The notes: generated by a model from the sequence alone, not told the origin. Positions 26,605 through 36,116 are shown, numbered from the stretch's first letter. The stretch: 64,000 bases of DNA from Sphingobacterium sp. (GCA_031286695.1 JAITTY010000011.1:1-64000), one strand, 5' to 3'. A program made the numbers and translations.

Positions 26605-28395
26605 ATGATAGATTCGATTTTAAGTTTTATCCGATTTGTTTTCAAATATAAAAATGGACTTGTAGACAAGATCATGTTCTATGTGAGCATGATTTGCGCT
26701 GCAATCGTTATTTTTAATGTGGGCTATGTCACTGATCCCACATTGGGTAAATTGCTTGGTAAAACGATTCATTATCTTTTCTTTGTGCTCTTTTTCATGA
26801 TTGCTCTTCGTGAGTCATCGTCCATTTACGCTCTCAAAAAAATTGCTGTAGAGCATTACGCGGGCTTGGTTATCCTCATTTACTTTGTATTTATTCTTAT
26901 TGCGCGCTTCGCAGGATTTGGAGCCCTCTCTGTTTTTTCAAGAGAACAGTGGGTTTATCTAGGAATCTATCTTATTTTTATCGCGGAGCTATCAAAGAGC
27001 ACGCTTTTCTTTGACAATTTTTATTTTAATCCGACGATATTATTTGTCATTAGTTTTCTGGTTCTTATCCTGCTCGGCACAGTATTGCTGATGCTGCCGC
27101 GCACCACCGTAGAAGCTCCGTTAAGTTTTGTAGATGCCTTATTTATGGCAACGAGTGCAGTTTGTATCACGGGCTTGTCGGTCGCCGACATTTCAACCAA
27201 TTTTAGCATGTTCGGACAGACTGTGGTCATTGTCTTGATACAGGTTGGAGGATTGGGTATTATGACATTTACAGGTTTTTTTGGCTATTTTTTCTCGGGT
27301 GGATTCTCTTTTAAAAATCAATTGATGTTTGGTGAAATTTTAGGTGAGAATAAAGTAGCCTCTGTCATTAAAACCCTATTGACCATGATTTTTATTACAC
27401 TGCTGTTTGAATTTCTTGGAGCAATACTGATCTTTAGTACTTTGGAGAGCGCTAATTTTCCAAATCTGGGGAGTATGGTTTTCTTTTCGATCTTTCATTC
27501 TATTTCCTCATTCTGTAATGCCGGATTTTCGATTTTATCTGGAGGAATTACCAATGAAGCTTATAAATTCAATTACCCTTTCCAACTGGCGCTATCCTCG
27601 CTTTTTATACTAGGAGGTTTGGGTTTTGGAATTGTATTGAATTTTTACACGTATATTAAAGAATCCATATTGCTTTATTATCACCGATGGATCACAAAAA
27701 AAAACTATAAGCACAAAGCATGGAGCTTTAGCTTTAATTCCAAGTTGGTGTTGGCCTGTAATGCAATCATTATTGTAAGTGCAACTTTATTTTTCTATTT
27801 TTTGGAGCGAGGCAACACACTTTCTCTTGAAAAGGGAATCAATGGTGAATGGGCGACCTCCTTTTTTATGGCTAATGCGGCACGCTCGGCAGGTTACAAT
27901 AGTGTTGATTTGAGTTTTATCGGGGCACCGACTGTTTTTTTGGTTATGCTTCTGATGTGGGTCGGAGCCTCTCCCGGATCTACTGGCGGAGGGGTCAAGG
28001 TAACTACTGTTGCTGTTTCACTATTGAACATTATTTCTCTGGCTAAGGGAAAAGAATATATCGAAATTTTTAAAAGGAGAATAGCCGGCGAGTCTGTTAA
28101 CAAGGCTTTTGCTATTATTTTGTTATCACTATTCGTCGTTGGATTCAGCTTTTTTGTGCTCATTTTTACAGATCCGGATAAAAGTATGAAAGCATTGCTC
28201 TTTGAATCGTTATCTGCTTATACAACTTGTGGGTTGAGTTTAGGGATTACGCCCTCACTCAGTATGGGTGGGAAATTAATTATTGCCTTAACCATGCTGG
28301 TTGGACGTGTGGGTATGTTGACCCTGCTGGTTGCTTTTATTAAAAATACAACACGGAGAAATATTGTATTTCCGGAAGAAAAGATCTTATTTTAG
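26605..28395 (+). CDS. ktrB: TrkH/KtrB potassium uptake channel subunit
   Basis: A 596-residue inner-membrane potassium transporter. All four selectivity-filter loops are visible: 'SAVCITGLSVADI' (TGL at 189-191), 'SSFCNAGFSI', 'ANAARSAGYNSV' and 'SAYTTCGLSLG'. The core begins near residue 140. The first 135 residues are an additional region with about four hydrophobic segments, absent from the usual KtrB of about 450 residues. The gate-forming RCK partner is encoded 109 bp downstream. A promoter just upstream suggests a very short leader. Confidence 0.93.
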   Translation: MIDSILSFIRFVFKYKNGLVDKIMFYVSMICAAIVIFNVGYVTDPTLGKLLGKTIHYLFFVLFFMIALRESSSIYALKKIAVEHYAGLVILIYFVFILIARFAGFGALSVFSREQWVYLGIYLIFIAELSKSTLFFDNFYFNPTILFVISFLVLILLGTVLLMLPRTTVEAPLSFVDALFMATSAVCITGLSVADISTNFSMFGQTVVIVLIQVGGLGIMTFTGFFGYFFSGGFSFKNQLMFGEILGENKVASVIKTLLTMIFITLLFEFLGAILIFSTLESANFPNLGSMVFFSIFHSISSFCNAGFSILSGGITNEAYKFNYPFQLALSSLFILGGLGFGIVLNFYTYIKESILLYYHRWITKKNYKHKAWSFSFNSKLVLACNAIIIVSATLFFYFLERGNTLSLEKGINGEWATSFFMANAARSAGYNSVDLSFIGAPTVFLVMLLMWVGASPGSTGGGVKVTTVAVSLLNIISLAKGKEYIEIFKRRIAGESVNKAFAIILLSLFVVGFSFFVLIFTDPDKSMKALLFESLSAYTTCGLSLGITPSLSMGGKLIIALTMLVGRVGMLTLLVAFIKNTTRRNIVFPEEKILF

Positions 28396-28469
28396 GTAGA
28401 CATGAAAAATGTCTTCATTTCTTTAAGATAGGATGATCAGAAATATGAATCTGTAAGTCGGAAACACGC

Positions 28470-28500
28470 TTGGAAATAACAGTAAATTTATTTTAGTTTG
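28470..28500 (+). promoter_or_regulatory. Putative promoter of the KtrA gene
   Basis: TTG (28470-28472), 20-bp spacer, TTAGTTTG (28493-28500). The arrangement is the same as before ktrB. The start codon at 28505 is only four bases beyond it, so a leaderless transcript is likely if it is used. Confidence 0.5.
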
Positions 28501-28504
28501 AGAT

Positions 28505-29191
28505 ATGAAGTATATTGTTTTAGGATTGGGGCATTTTGGACGTTCATTGGGTGTGCATCTTACTGAGCTCGGACATGAGGTGATTGGCGCTGACCGAAAT
28601 CTCAGCATCGTTGAGCAATTAAAAGATAAGATAACGCATACGGTATGCCTGGATACAACCGATCGAGAAGCAGTTTCGTCATTACCTCTTAAGGACGCAC
28701 ATGCTGTCATTGTTGCGATTGGAGAAGATGAAGGAGCTTCGCTTATGACCGTTGCCCTCTTAAAGCAACTGAAAGTAAAGCGGATTATTGGGCGTATCGT
28801 TTCAGATCTACAAAAAACTGTTTTGGAGGCAATGGAAATCAATGAGTATATTATGCCTGAAGAAGAGGCTGCAGAGCGATTGGCGATGCGCTTGGACAAT
28901 ATTGATATTGTCGATTCGTTTAAGGTTTCGGATAAATATTCCATTGTGGAGACTAAAGTTCCAACTCGTTATGTGGGAATGACATTGCGTGAAGCGAACC
29001 TCACCAATTTATACAAGGTTATCGTATTAACCACCGTGAAGATCACAGAAATGAAGAAGGATGGTGTGACCAAAGAACAAAAGGAAGCTTCGGGAATTGC
29101 CGCGTCGGAAACGATCATGGAAGAGGGGGATATTTTAGTTGTTTTTGGGGAGCTATCCAATATTAATAAGTTAATTCAAAAAGGAGAATAA
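28505..29191 (+). CDS. ktrA: TrkA/KtrA potassium uptake regulatory subunit (RCK)
   Basis: A 228-residue cytosolic protein gating the potassium channel in response to nucleotides. An N-terminal Rossmann RCK domain has GLGHFG (7-12) and 'EVIGADRNL' with the acidic residue ending the second strand. A C-terminal RCK_C domain starts near 140 ('VETKVPTRYVGMTLREANLT'). Length is normal for KtrA. It follows ktrB by 109 bp and seems to have its own promoter, while a YbjQ-family gene begins 3 bp after its stop. Confidence 0.92.
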   Translation: MKYIVLGLGHFGRSLGVHLTELGHEVIGADRNLSIVEQLKDKITHTVCLDTTDREAVSSLPLKDAHAVIVAIGEDEGASLMTVALLKQLKVKRIIGRIVSDLQKTVLEAMEINEYIMPEEEAAERLAMRLDNIDIVDSFKVSDKYSIVETKVPTRYVGMTLREANLTNLYKVIVLTTVKITEMKKDGVTKEQKEASGIAASETIMEEGDILVVFGELSNINKLIQKGE

Positions 29192-29194
29192 AAT

Positions 29195-29515
29195 ATGTTA
29201 TTGACAACAACAGGTACTATTGAGGGACACCAAATTGAACGTTATTTGGGGATAGTCTCTTCCGAAGTGGTTCTGGGAGCGAATGCAATCAAGGATATGA
29301 TGGCTGGTTTTCGTGATTTTTTTGGCGGAAGATCCAATTCCTATGAACGTGCATTCCAGGAAACACGTGAAGCTGCCTTGCGTGAGCTTGAAGACCGTGC
29401 ACGCGCATTGGGCGCTGATGCTGTCGTTGGGGTCCGACTAGACTTTCAAACAGTAGGAACGGGCGGGATGATGATGGTGGGCGCTACAGGAACGGCCGTA
29501 AAAATGAGATCTTAA
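29195..29515 (+). CDS. YbjQ/UPF0145 family protein
   Basis: A 106-residue small protein of the YbjQ (UPF0145, 'heavy-metal-binding domain') family. 'TIEGHQIERYLGIVSSEVVL' at the N-terminus and 'ALGADAVVGVRLDFQTVG' near the C-terminus are the family hallmarks; it forms oligomeric rings in known structures. Function is unsettled. It starts 3 bp after ktrA with AAGGAG 8 bases before the ATG, an unusually good Shine-Dalgarno site here, and is closed by a terminator, so it is transcribed with ktrA. Confidence 0.85.
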   Translation: MLLTTTGTIEGHQIERYLGIVSSEVVLGANAIKDMMAGFRDFFGGRSNSYERAFQETREAALRELEDRARALGADAVVGVRLDFQTVGTGGMMMVGATGTAVKMRS

Positions 29516-29525
29516 ATTATACAAG

Positions 29526-29557
29526 AAAAGCCCTAAATAATATTGGGGCTTTTTTTG
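29526..29557 (+). terminator. Intrinsic terminator of the ktrA operon
   Basis: AAAAGCCCTAA (29526-29536) pairs with TTGGGGCTTTT (29543-29553, one G-U pair), and a run of T follows. It lies 11 bp after the YbjQ stop. Confidence 0.85.
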
Positions 29558-29642
29558 TGTGTAAAAGAGATGATAGGGCTCGACCAGATTTAGAATCTAT
29601 TGTGAACTTTCTGTTAATAGGAATTTGAGCGATAATTATAAT

Positions 29643-29672
29643 TGTATATAAAAACAAATTTATCTAAGTTTG
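29643..29672 (+). promoter_or_regulatory. Sigma-A promoter of the YfhO-family gene
   Basis: TTG (29643-29645), 19-bp spacer, TAAGTTTG (29665-29672), a full -7 match. The 16 bases 29657-29672 are identical to those at the fabD promoter. The start codon is at 29839, giving a leader of about 160 bases in which no known RNA motif was seen. Confidence 0.65.
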
Positions 29673-29838
29673 GCTTTTAAGACTTTTAAACAACCTAAGA
29701 GGGTAAATGAGACTGTCGTAATTAAACAAAGCGCGTGTAAAGGGTTCATTAAGACTGAAAAATAAGTTGTAGATGGACATTCACATAGCAGGATAAAAAT
29801 AGATAGCATCATCACCTTTAAATGACAAATTTATACGG

Positions 29839-32319
29839 ATGAAAAATTGGTTTAAGGCGAATTCGGCGCATTTGATCGTTATTGCGATATTTATTACGCT
29901 CGTATTTTTTTATTTTACTCCTGTTTGGCAAGGTAAAACACTTGCTCAGTCGGATGTGGTACAGGCGCAGGCGGCACAAAAGGAGTTATTTGATTTTAAA
30001 GCAAAGGATGGAAAAGCTCCCTTGTGGACAAATTCCATGTTCGGGGGAATGCCGACCTATCAAATTTGGCAAGAAAATGAAAATAACATTGGTACTTATT
30101 TCCTGAAAGCGGTTAAGTTTGCCTTTCCAAGCCCAATGGACACTGTTCTTTTCTATTTGTTGGGTGCTTATTTCCTCTTTAGTGTATTACGAATCAAACC
30201 CTGGCTGGCTGCGGTCGGCGCAATAGCCATTGCATTTACATCCTATAATTTTATTTATATTGAAGCTGGACATATAACAAGGGCTAATGCAATCGCATTT
30301 ATTCCACCCGTGATTGCTGCGGTTATTATGTGTTATCGGGGAAGCAAATTATGGGGACCTGTCTTATTGGCTTTGTTTCTTTCGCTGGAAATTCGGGTCA
30401 ATCACTTACAGACAACCTATTATCTGTTAATAGTCCTCATGGTATACGTGATTTTCACGTTCATAGATGCGCTTAAACAAAAGCAATTAAAAGGGTTTTT
30501 TATCGCTTCGGGTAGGCAGATTATCGCAGTGGTCATCGCTTTGATGGTAAATGCATCTATTTTATTGCCTACTTGGGAATATAGTAAATTAAGTACGCGT
30601 GGGCATGCCAATATCACAAAGGTTGATAACAATAATGCTAAAGAGAAAGGGCTTGATAAAGAATATGCATATGAGTGGAGCCAAGGGATTGGTGAAACCA
30701 TTACCTTTTTGATTCCCAATGCCTATGGTGGTTCAACTGGAGGACAATTGGACGAGAAATCACATGTCGCTAAGTTCCTAATGGAACGAGGTGGGGTCTC
30801 CGAGATTCAAGCTGGTCAGTTTGCACAAGGCATGCCAACCTATTGGGGCGACAAACGTTTTACCTCGGGGCCATGGTATTTTGGGGCTGGAGTTTTCTTT
30901 CTATTTGTTTTGGGTCTTGTTATTGTCAAGGATCGTTTCAAGTGGTGGATTTTGGCAACAACTATTTTAGCGTTGCTTTTGTCATTCGGGAAAAACTTTA
31001 CACTCGTATCGGATCTGTTCTTTGACTATTTCCCTATGTACAATAAGTTTAGGGCTGTTGAATCTATTCTTGTTGTGGTTTCCATTACAGTGCCAATGAT
31101 GGCAATTCTGGCTGTCAATGAGCTTTTGACACGCGCAAAGGAAATCCCAAATTTGGATAAAAAAATCTTATATACCTTTATTGGAGTTGGTGGAGTCTGT
31201 CTGTTGATTGCTGTAATGCCGGATCTATTTTTGAATTTTGGAAATGCGCGGCATAGCAATTTGGTAGAAATGTTAGAGCATAATATAGGCGATAAAGCCT
31301 TTGCGACCGAATTGGCAAATCAATTGGTCTTAGATCGCAAAGATATTGCAAGTAAAGATGCCTATCGTTCGTTTTTCATTGTCCTCTTAACGTTCGGATT
31401 CGTTTGGATCTTTTTAAAGAAAAAGTTAAGCGAAGGGATACTGTTGGGTAGCCTACTCGTTTTATTCTTGTTTGATTTATGGAGCGTAGATAAACGTTTT
31501 TTGAATGATAAGTCATTTATGGAGAAAGGAGCTACTGCACAACAGGTATTCCAACAACGGGAGGTAGATCAATTGATTTTAATGGATAAAGATCCAAGTT
31601 ACAGGGTGCTTGATCTGACTTCGGATCCATTCTCGGATGCTCGACCATCTTATTTTCATAAGTCACTGGGTGGATATCATGCTGCAAAATTAATGCGTTT
31701 CCAGGAAATTCTGGAAAATCAATTTAATGGTGCTCTTAATGAGGATGTATTGGATATGTTCAACGTACGTTATTTGATTACGACAGATCCTCAAAACCAG
31801 TCGCAACGTATTGTAAGGAGAAGTACAGCGGCAGGAAATGCTTGGTTTGTGGATAAGATAAATTTTGTGAAGGGAAATGCTGAAGAAATGCAAGCAATCA
31901 GCTCTTTTGATCCGCATAAAGAAGCTTTTGTAAATCAACAATATCAAAATGAGATTAAAGCTAAAACTTCGAATGCTTCAACATCAGGGGAGATTAAGCT
32001 GACTTCTTACCATCCAGATAAAATGCAATACGAATATACAACTGCTAATGATGCGTTTGCCGTATTTTCTGAAGTATTTTATGATAAAGGCTGGAAAGCA
32101 TATGTCGATGGAAAGGAAACACCAATTATTCGTGCTGATTATATTTTAAGAGCACTGCAATTGCCTGCGGGCACGCATAAGGTGGAATTTGTGTTTGATC
32201 CTGAGTCACACAAATTTGGTAATCTATTGACTTTGATCTCGTCTATTATTCTTGTATTGGGAATAGGAACTGCGATATACCTTTCCTTTAGAGGAAATAA
32301 AAAAGAAACAGCGGCTTAG
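29839..32319 (+). CDS. YfhO-family multi-pass membrane protein
   Basis: An 826-residue inner-membrane protein with about a dozen hydrophobic segments in the first 560 residues, a large soluble C-terminal domain (about 560-790) and a last membrane segment close to the end ('LLTLISSIILVLGIGTAIYL'). The first loop ('SDVVQAQAAQKELFDFKAKD' and 'WTNSMFGGMPTYQI') is characteristic of Bacteroidota YfhO proteins, GT-C-like glycosyltransferase relatives; 'FSEVFYDKGWKAYVDGKETP' in the C-terminal domain is typical too. A lipid-linked sugar donor and a cell-wall or glycolipid acceptor are plausible, but not shown. Monocistronic, with its own promoter and a terminator overlapping its stop codon. Confidence 0.85.
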   Translation: MKNWFKANSAHLIVIAIFITLVFFYFTPVWQGKTLAQSDVVQAQAAQKELFDFKAKDGKAPLWTNSMFGGMPTYQIWQENENNIGTYFLKAVKFAFPSPMDTVLFYLLGAYFLFSVLRIKPWLAAVGAIAIAFTSYNFIYIEAGHITRANAIAFIPPVIAAVIMCYRGSKLWGPVLLALFLSLEIRVNHLQTTYYLLIVLMVYVIFTFIDALKQKQLKGFFIASGRQIIAVVIALMVNASILLPTWEYSKLSTRGHANITKVDNNNAKEKGLDKEYAYEWSQGIGETITFLIPNAYGGSTGGQLDEKSHVAKFLMERGGVSEIQAGQFAQGMPTYWGDKRFTSGPWYFGAGVFFLFVLGLVIVKDRFKWWILATTILALLLSFGKNFTLVSDLFFDYFPMYNKFRAVESILVVVSITVPMMAILAVNELLTRAKEIPNLDKKILYTFIGVGGVCLLIAVMPDLFLNFGNARHSNLVEMLEHNIGDKAFATELANQLVLDRKDIASKDAYRSFFIVLLTFGFVWIFLKKKLSEGILLGSLLVLFLFDLWSVDKRFLNDKSFMEKGATAQQVFQQREVDQLILMDKDPSYRVLDLTSDPFSDARPSYFHKSLGGYHAAKLMRFQEILENQFNGALNEDVLDMFNVRYLITTDPQNQSQRIVRRSTAAGNAWFVDKINFVKGNAEEMQAISSFDPHKEAFVNQQYQNEIKAKTSNASTSGEIKLTSYHPDKMQYEYTTANDAFAVFSEVFYDKGWKAYVDGKETPIIRADYILRALQLPAGTHKVEFVFDPESHKFGNLLTLISSIILVLGIGTAIYLSFRGNKKETAA

Positions 32320-32335
32320 TTGCTGTTTCTTTTTT
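32299..32335. terminator. Bidirectional terminator overlapping the YfhO stop codon
   Basis: AAAAAAGAAACAGC (32299-32312) pairs perfectly with GCTGTTTCTTTTTT (32322-32335) over 14 bp. The left arm encodes the last residues of the YfhO protein and the stop codon (32317-32319) is in the loop. It also lies 15 bp beyond rnhB on the minus strand. Confidence 0.85.
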
Positions 32336-32349
32336 GAATTGTTTGAGCT

Positions 32350-32946
32350 TTAGAATAATTTGAGCTGCGGATCTGTTATTCTAAAGCTCTTTCTATGATG
32401 TGGTGTGGAGCCATATTCCAATACAGCAGTTCGGTGTTTAACCGTTGGATACCCTTTGTTGTTGAGCCAGTCGTAATCTGGATAATCCAAGGCGATGTTG
32501 TCCATGTATTCATCCCGATAGGTTTTAGCCAGAATTGAAGCTGCCGCAATCGACAGATATTTCCCATCTCCCTTGATGATACATGTATGTGGGATTTGCT
32601 GATAGGGAATAAACTTATTTCCATCCACAATAATATACTCCGCTTTGATCTTTAAGAGATCAAGTGCTTTGTGCATCGCTAAGTAGCTTGCATTATGAAT
32701 ATTTATACGATCTATTTCTTCTGCTGAGACACTCGCAACGGCATAGGCAAGAGCCTCGCGCTCAATAATGGGGCGTAGTGCCATCCTTTTTTTCTCACTA
32801 AGTTGTTTGGAGTCATTTAGCAGTTCGTGGTGATAGTCTGTGGGGAAAATAACGGCTGCTGCGAACACCGGTCCGGCCAAACAGCCTCTTCCCGCTTCGT
32901 CACAACCGGCCTCTATCCACTGTTCCTGATAGTATGATAATAGCAT
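32350..32946 (-). CDS. rnhB: Ribonuclease HII
   Basis: A 198-residue enzyme removing misincorporated ribonucleotides and RNA-DNA hybrids. The active-site acids are in place: 'GCDEAGRGCLAGPVFAAAV' (D16, E17), 'YIIVDGN' (D108) and 'KGDGKYLSIAAASILAKTYR' (D127), with the usual basic 'SILAK' helix after. Length is standard. It stands alone, convergent with the YfhO gene and divergent from the barrel protein gene; a TATTTTCG element upstream on the minus strand may be its promoter. Confidence 0.95.
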   Translation of the reverse strand: MLLSYYQEQWIEAGCDEAGRGCLAGPVFAAAVIFPTDYHHELLNDSKQLSEKKRMALRPIIEREALAYAVASVSAEEIDRINIHNASYLAMHKALDLLKIKAEYIIVDGNKFIPYQQIPHTCIIKGDGKYLSIAAASILAKTYRDEYMDNIALDYPDYDWLNNKGYPTVKHRTAVLEYGSTPHHRKSFRITDPQLKLF

Positions 32947-33140
32947 GTTGAGTTCTTTAAAATAGCCGAAAATACGAATAAATTTAGAGTTATCTATTGT
33001 AACTTCTGTGTGAATATCGCCCGTTTACATTAATTAACACTAATAATGTCTTCTTTTGTAAAGATTTAGAGCGCTAGACTATTAAAACGTTAGAATAATT
33101 TTCGTTAACAAAATAAAAGTTTGTTCTTGTCTAGGCCATA

Positions 33141-33172
33141 TTGTTTCAAATTAAACTTGAGCAATAGTTTTA
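33141..33172 (+). promoter_or_regulatory. Weak promoter candidate of the outer-membrane barrel gene
   Basis: TTG (33141-33143), 21-bp spacer, TAGTTTTA (33165-33172), one base off the -7 consensus. The leader would be about 35-40 bases. The rest of the 269-bp intergenic stretch is AT-rich and shows nothing else. Confidence 0.35.
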
Positions 33173-33215
33173 GAGTCAAAGATTTATCAATTATAGAAAT
33201 ATAAAAATACGTATT

Positions 33216-36053
33216 ATGAGAGGCTTTATGCTTTTTTTGTTTAGTATGCTGATGGGATGGACCGTTTATGGCCAGACGAAGAGTGTACAGGGAATCCTGA
33301 AAGACGATAAGAATCGAATTGTGGCCGGGGCAACAGTTAAACTGACGTCAAAGTCGGATTCTATGACTACAGGATCCAATATGGCTGGGATTTTCATCTT
33401 TGATAAGATCAAAGCCGATACCTTTAAAATTACCGTTTCAAACTTAGGCTTCGAGCGTTTTGAGAAAGAATTTAGTATTCCCAAGGGAGAGTTAAAGTAT
33501 ATAATTCCAAGTTTAACCTTACAGCAGAACTCACAGATGCTGCAAGAAGTTGTTGTCGATGGCGTACCTACGGTTGTTGTGAAAAGTGATACCCTGGAAT
33601 ATACAATGAAAGATCTAAAACTACGTGATGGGGCAGTTGCCGAGGATGCTTTGAAGAAGCTGCAAGGGGTAGAAGTTGATAAAGACGGTAATGTGACGGC
33701 ACAAGGGGAATCCGTAAAGCGGGTCCGTATTAATGGTAAGGACTTCTTTGGCGGGGATGTAAAGACAGCTACACAGAATTTGCCTGCAAATATTATCCAA
33801 AAGATGCAGGTAATTGATGATTACGGTGATATGGCCAATGTTACCGGTAATAAAACGGGCGATTCGGAAAAAGTGCTCAATATTCAAATTGACCCCAAAT
33901 ATAATACGGGACATATGACTACCTTACGGGCAGGGGTGGGAACAGAAGATCGCTATCAGGCTACGGGTATGTGGATGGGAATGCGTGAAGGGGAGCAAAT
34001 TTCTGTCTTGGGAAATTTGAATAATACCAATGCGCCATTATTTGATTTTAGTACTGTAGGTGGCGGTGCGCGTCGTGGCCAGGGTGGCGGTGGCCGTCGC
34101 GGTGGCGGCATGTTTGGTGGGTCTGACGGTTTAACTAAAATTGGTTCTATTGGGCTGAATTACCGGAAAGACTTTAGTGATAAATTGACGGTTTACGGTA
34201 GTTACAGTTACAGCCATAGCAACAATACAACACTTTCGCAGCGTTTTCAGGAAAACACGCTACCTAATATCATGCAAACGGACAGTGTCCAATCTAATTC
34301 CAATACGGTGGGAGCAAGTCATCGTTTTGAAGCAAATGTGGAATGGAAGCCTACAACGAAAGATTATATCAAAATTTCTCCTCAGTTTGGTTACGACAAT
34401 AGCGATGTAACGACGGGTACTAATTCCCTCACTTACCGTAGTGGCGCCTTTAATAATTCACAGGCACAAGATATTGTTGCGAATTCTACGGCACCCCGAT
34501 TTGGGATTAGCGGGTTGTATAATCATAAATTTAATGATAAGGGAAGAAATGTTTTTGTAAACATGAACTTCAACAACGCAAAAACCGCAAAAGATCAGAA
34601 TGCAATTTTAGATAGGTTATTGGCCGATCCTGCCAATGCAAATGCTCCCTTAGATTCAATTTATGAAAAGACGATTCTTGAAGCAAATAATAAAAGTTGG
34701 AATGGTGGAGCTTCGGTGAATTATACAGAACCGGTTTCTGAAAAGGGAAAAGTGGAATTTACCTATGACTTTAACAAAAATAAGTATGACAATTCGAACA
34801 AACAACAAGGGTTTGATCGGGATGGAAACTTAATTGCGGAGGATCCCAAATTGAATTTCGATTACAATTATGATTATTCCTTCACGACACATAAAATAGG
34901 TGCAAACTATTTGTATAGCGGGGATAAAATAACCTATTCCATTGGAGCGGCAGCTCAGCCTTCTCAATTAAGAGGTGCTGCGATCAGTTCAGGTTTAGTG
35001 GTGCCGATTCATCGTAATAATATGAACTGGATGCCTATTGCCCGTTTTGAGTATAAATTCTCTAGGCAATCTAATATTACGGTAAATTATTCAGGAACAC
35101 CGAATGAACCTTCTGTTACGCAGATTTTACCATTTGATATGAGTACAAACCGCACGAGTATTGTAATCGGTAATGCCAATCTGAATCCAGAGTTTAGCCA
35201 TCAATTGAATGTACGATTCCGTAAAAATGATTTTCAAAAGGGAAATAATTTCTTTGCTCTTATTAATGCTGGTTTGACCAACAATAAAATTGTGAGCTTG
35301 AGCAAAAGCTATTTTGATGATTTAATGGATTACCAAACTGGCCAAACAAATTCAACGTTAGTTTCCGAAACCCGCTATTTAAATGAAACAAGCGATAAAC
35401 CATTTAACGTGAATTCTTTTTATCATTATGGAAAGTCCCTGAAAGAAAAAACATATAATATTATGGTCATGGGAGGGGTGTCCTTTATTAAAAATATTAA
35501 TTATATATCTACTGAGAAGGATGATAACATCGGTCAAAAGAATGTCCTCCGGAATATTGTGTTGAATCAAGGTTTAATGTTTAGATACAACCCTTCGGAG
35601 AATTTAGAAATCAATCCAGGGGTACGCTACCAATTTAATCATACGGAGAACTCATTGACAAACCGTAATACAAATGTTTCGTCATGGACGCCAACGCTAA
35701 TTGGCTCTGTCAATATTACAAAAAGTACTATTTTTGGCGCGGATCTCTCCAAGCAATTCAACAATGGTTATGGTGCCGGTATTAATGCAAATCCTTTTGT
35801 CATAAACACCTACCTTGAACAGAAGTTCTTAAGTCAACAACGGGGTACAGTACGTCTACAGGCATTTGACTTGTTAAATCAACAAACAAATGTATCCAGA
35901 ACATTCAATGAATCAATGATCATTGATAGCCGTACAAACCGTTTGGGACGATATTTTATGATTTTGTTTACATATAAGTTCCAAAAATTCGCTATGGGAA
36001 ATCCAGAGGGCGAGAACAGATTCCCGGGGGGTATGAGACCTCCGCGCATGTAA
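33216..36053 (+). CDS. Outer-membrane beta-barrel protein with CarboxypepD_reg-like domain
   Basis: A 945-residue outer-membrane protein. A signal peptide ends near VYG (about 19), then a CarboxypepD_reg-like domain (about 25-105), a plug-like domain (about 110-215, with 'GVEVDKDGNVTAQGESVKRV' and 'INGKDFFGGDVKTATQNLPA') and a large barrel to about 922. This matches the TonB-receptor-like 'outer membrane beta-barrel family' of Bacteroidota, several of whose members lack a clear TonB box. A glycine/arginine-rich insert lies near 280-302. The last barrel strand 'MILFTYKF' is followed by a Gly/Pro/Arg-rich tail instead of the usual C-terminal aromatic residue. The ligand is unknown. Monocistronic, with a strong terminator. 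Confidence 0.85.
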   Translation: MRGFMLFLFSMLMGWTVYGQTKSVQGILKDDKNRIVAGATVKLTSKSDSMTTGSNMAGIFIFDKIKADTFKITVSNLGFERFEKEFSIPKGELKYIIPSLTLQQNSQMLQEVVVDGVPTVVVKSDTLEYTMKDLKLRDGAVAEDALKKLQGVEVDKDGNVTAQGESVKRVRINGKDFFGGDVKTATQNLPANIIQKMQVIDDYGDMANVTGNKTGDSEKVLNIQIDPKYNTGHMTTLRAGVGTEDRYQATGMWMGMREGEQISVLGNLNNTNAPLFDFSTVGGGARRGQGGGGRRGGGMFGGSDGLTKIGSIGLNYRKDFSDKLTVYGSYSYSHSNNTTLSQRFQENTLPNIMQTDSVQSNSNTVGASHRFEANVEWKPTTKDYIKISPQFGYDNSDVTTGTNSLTYRSGAFNNSQAQDIVANSTAPRFGISGLYNHKFNDKGRNVFVNMNFNNAKTAKDQNAILDRLLADPANANAPLDSIYEKTILEANNKSWNGGASVNYTEPVSEKGKVEFTYDFNKNKYDNSNKQQGFDRDGNLIAEDPKLNFDYNYDYSFTTHKIGANYLYSGDKITYSIGAAAQPSQLRGAAISSGLVVPIHRNNMNWMPIARFEYKFSRQSNITVNYSGTPNEPSVTQILPFDMSTNRTSIVIGNANLNPEFSHQLNVRFRKNDFQKGNNFFALINAGLTNNKIVSLSKSYFDDLMDYQTGQTNSTLVSETRYLNETSDKPFNVNSFYHYGKSLKEKTYNIMVMGGVSFIKNINYISTEKDDNIGQKNVLRNIVLNQGLMFRYNPSENLEINPGVRYQFNHTENSLTNRNTNVSSWTPTLIGSVNITKSTIFGADLSKQFNNGYGAGINANPFVINTYLEQKFLSQQRGTVRLQAFDLLNQQTNVSRTFNESMIIDSRTNRLGRYFMILFTYKFQKFAMGNPEGENRFPGGMRPPRM

Positions 36054-36082
36054 TTTGAATAATCTTATTGCTATAGAATATA

Positions 36083-36116
36083 AAAACGGTCATAGTGATT
36101 TCGCTATGACCGTTTT
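36083..36116 (+). terminator. Intrinsic terminator of the barrel protein gene
   Basis: AAAACGGTCATAG (36083-36095) pairs perfectly with CTATGACCGTTTT (36104-36116) over 13 bp, 30 bp after the stop codon. Confidence 0.88.

Noticed and set aside
28423..28944. 173-codon open frame antisense to ktrA
   Set aside because: The sense frame has clear RCK domain motifs; the antisense frame has serine/isoleucine-rich sequence without a domain.
29673..29838. Riboswitch in the 160-base leader of the YfhO gene
   Set aside because: No conserved blocks of a known class were recognised and no clear stem structure was seen by eye.
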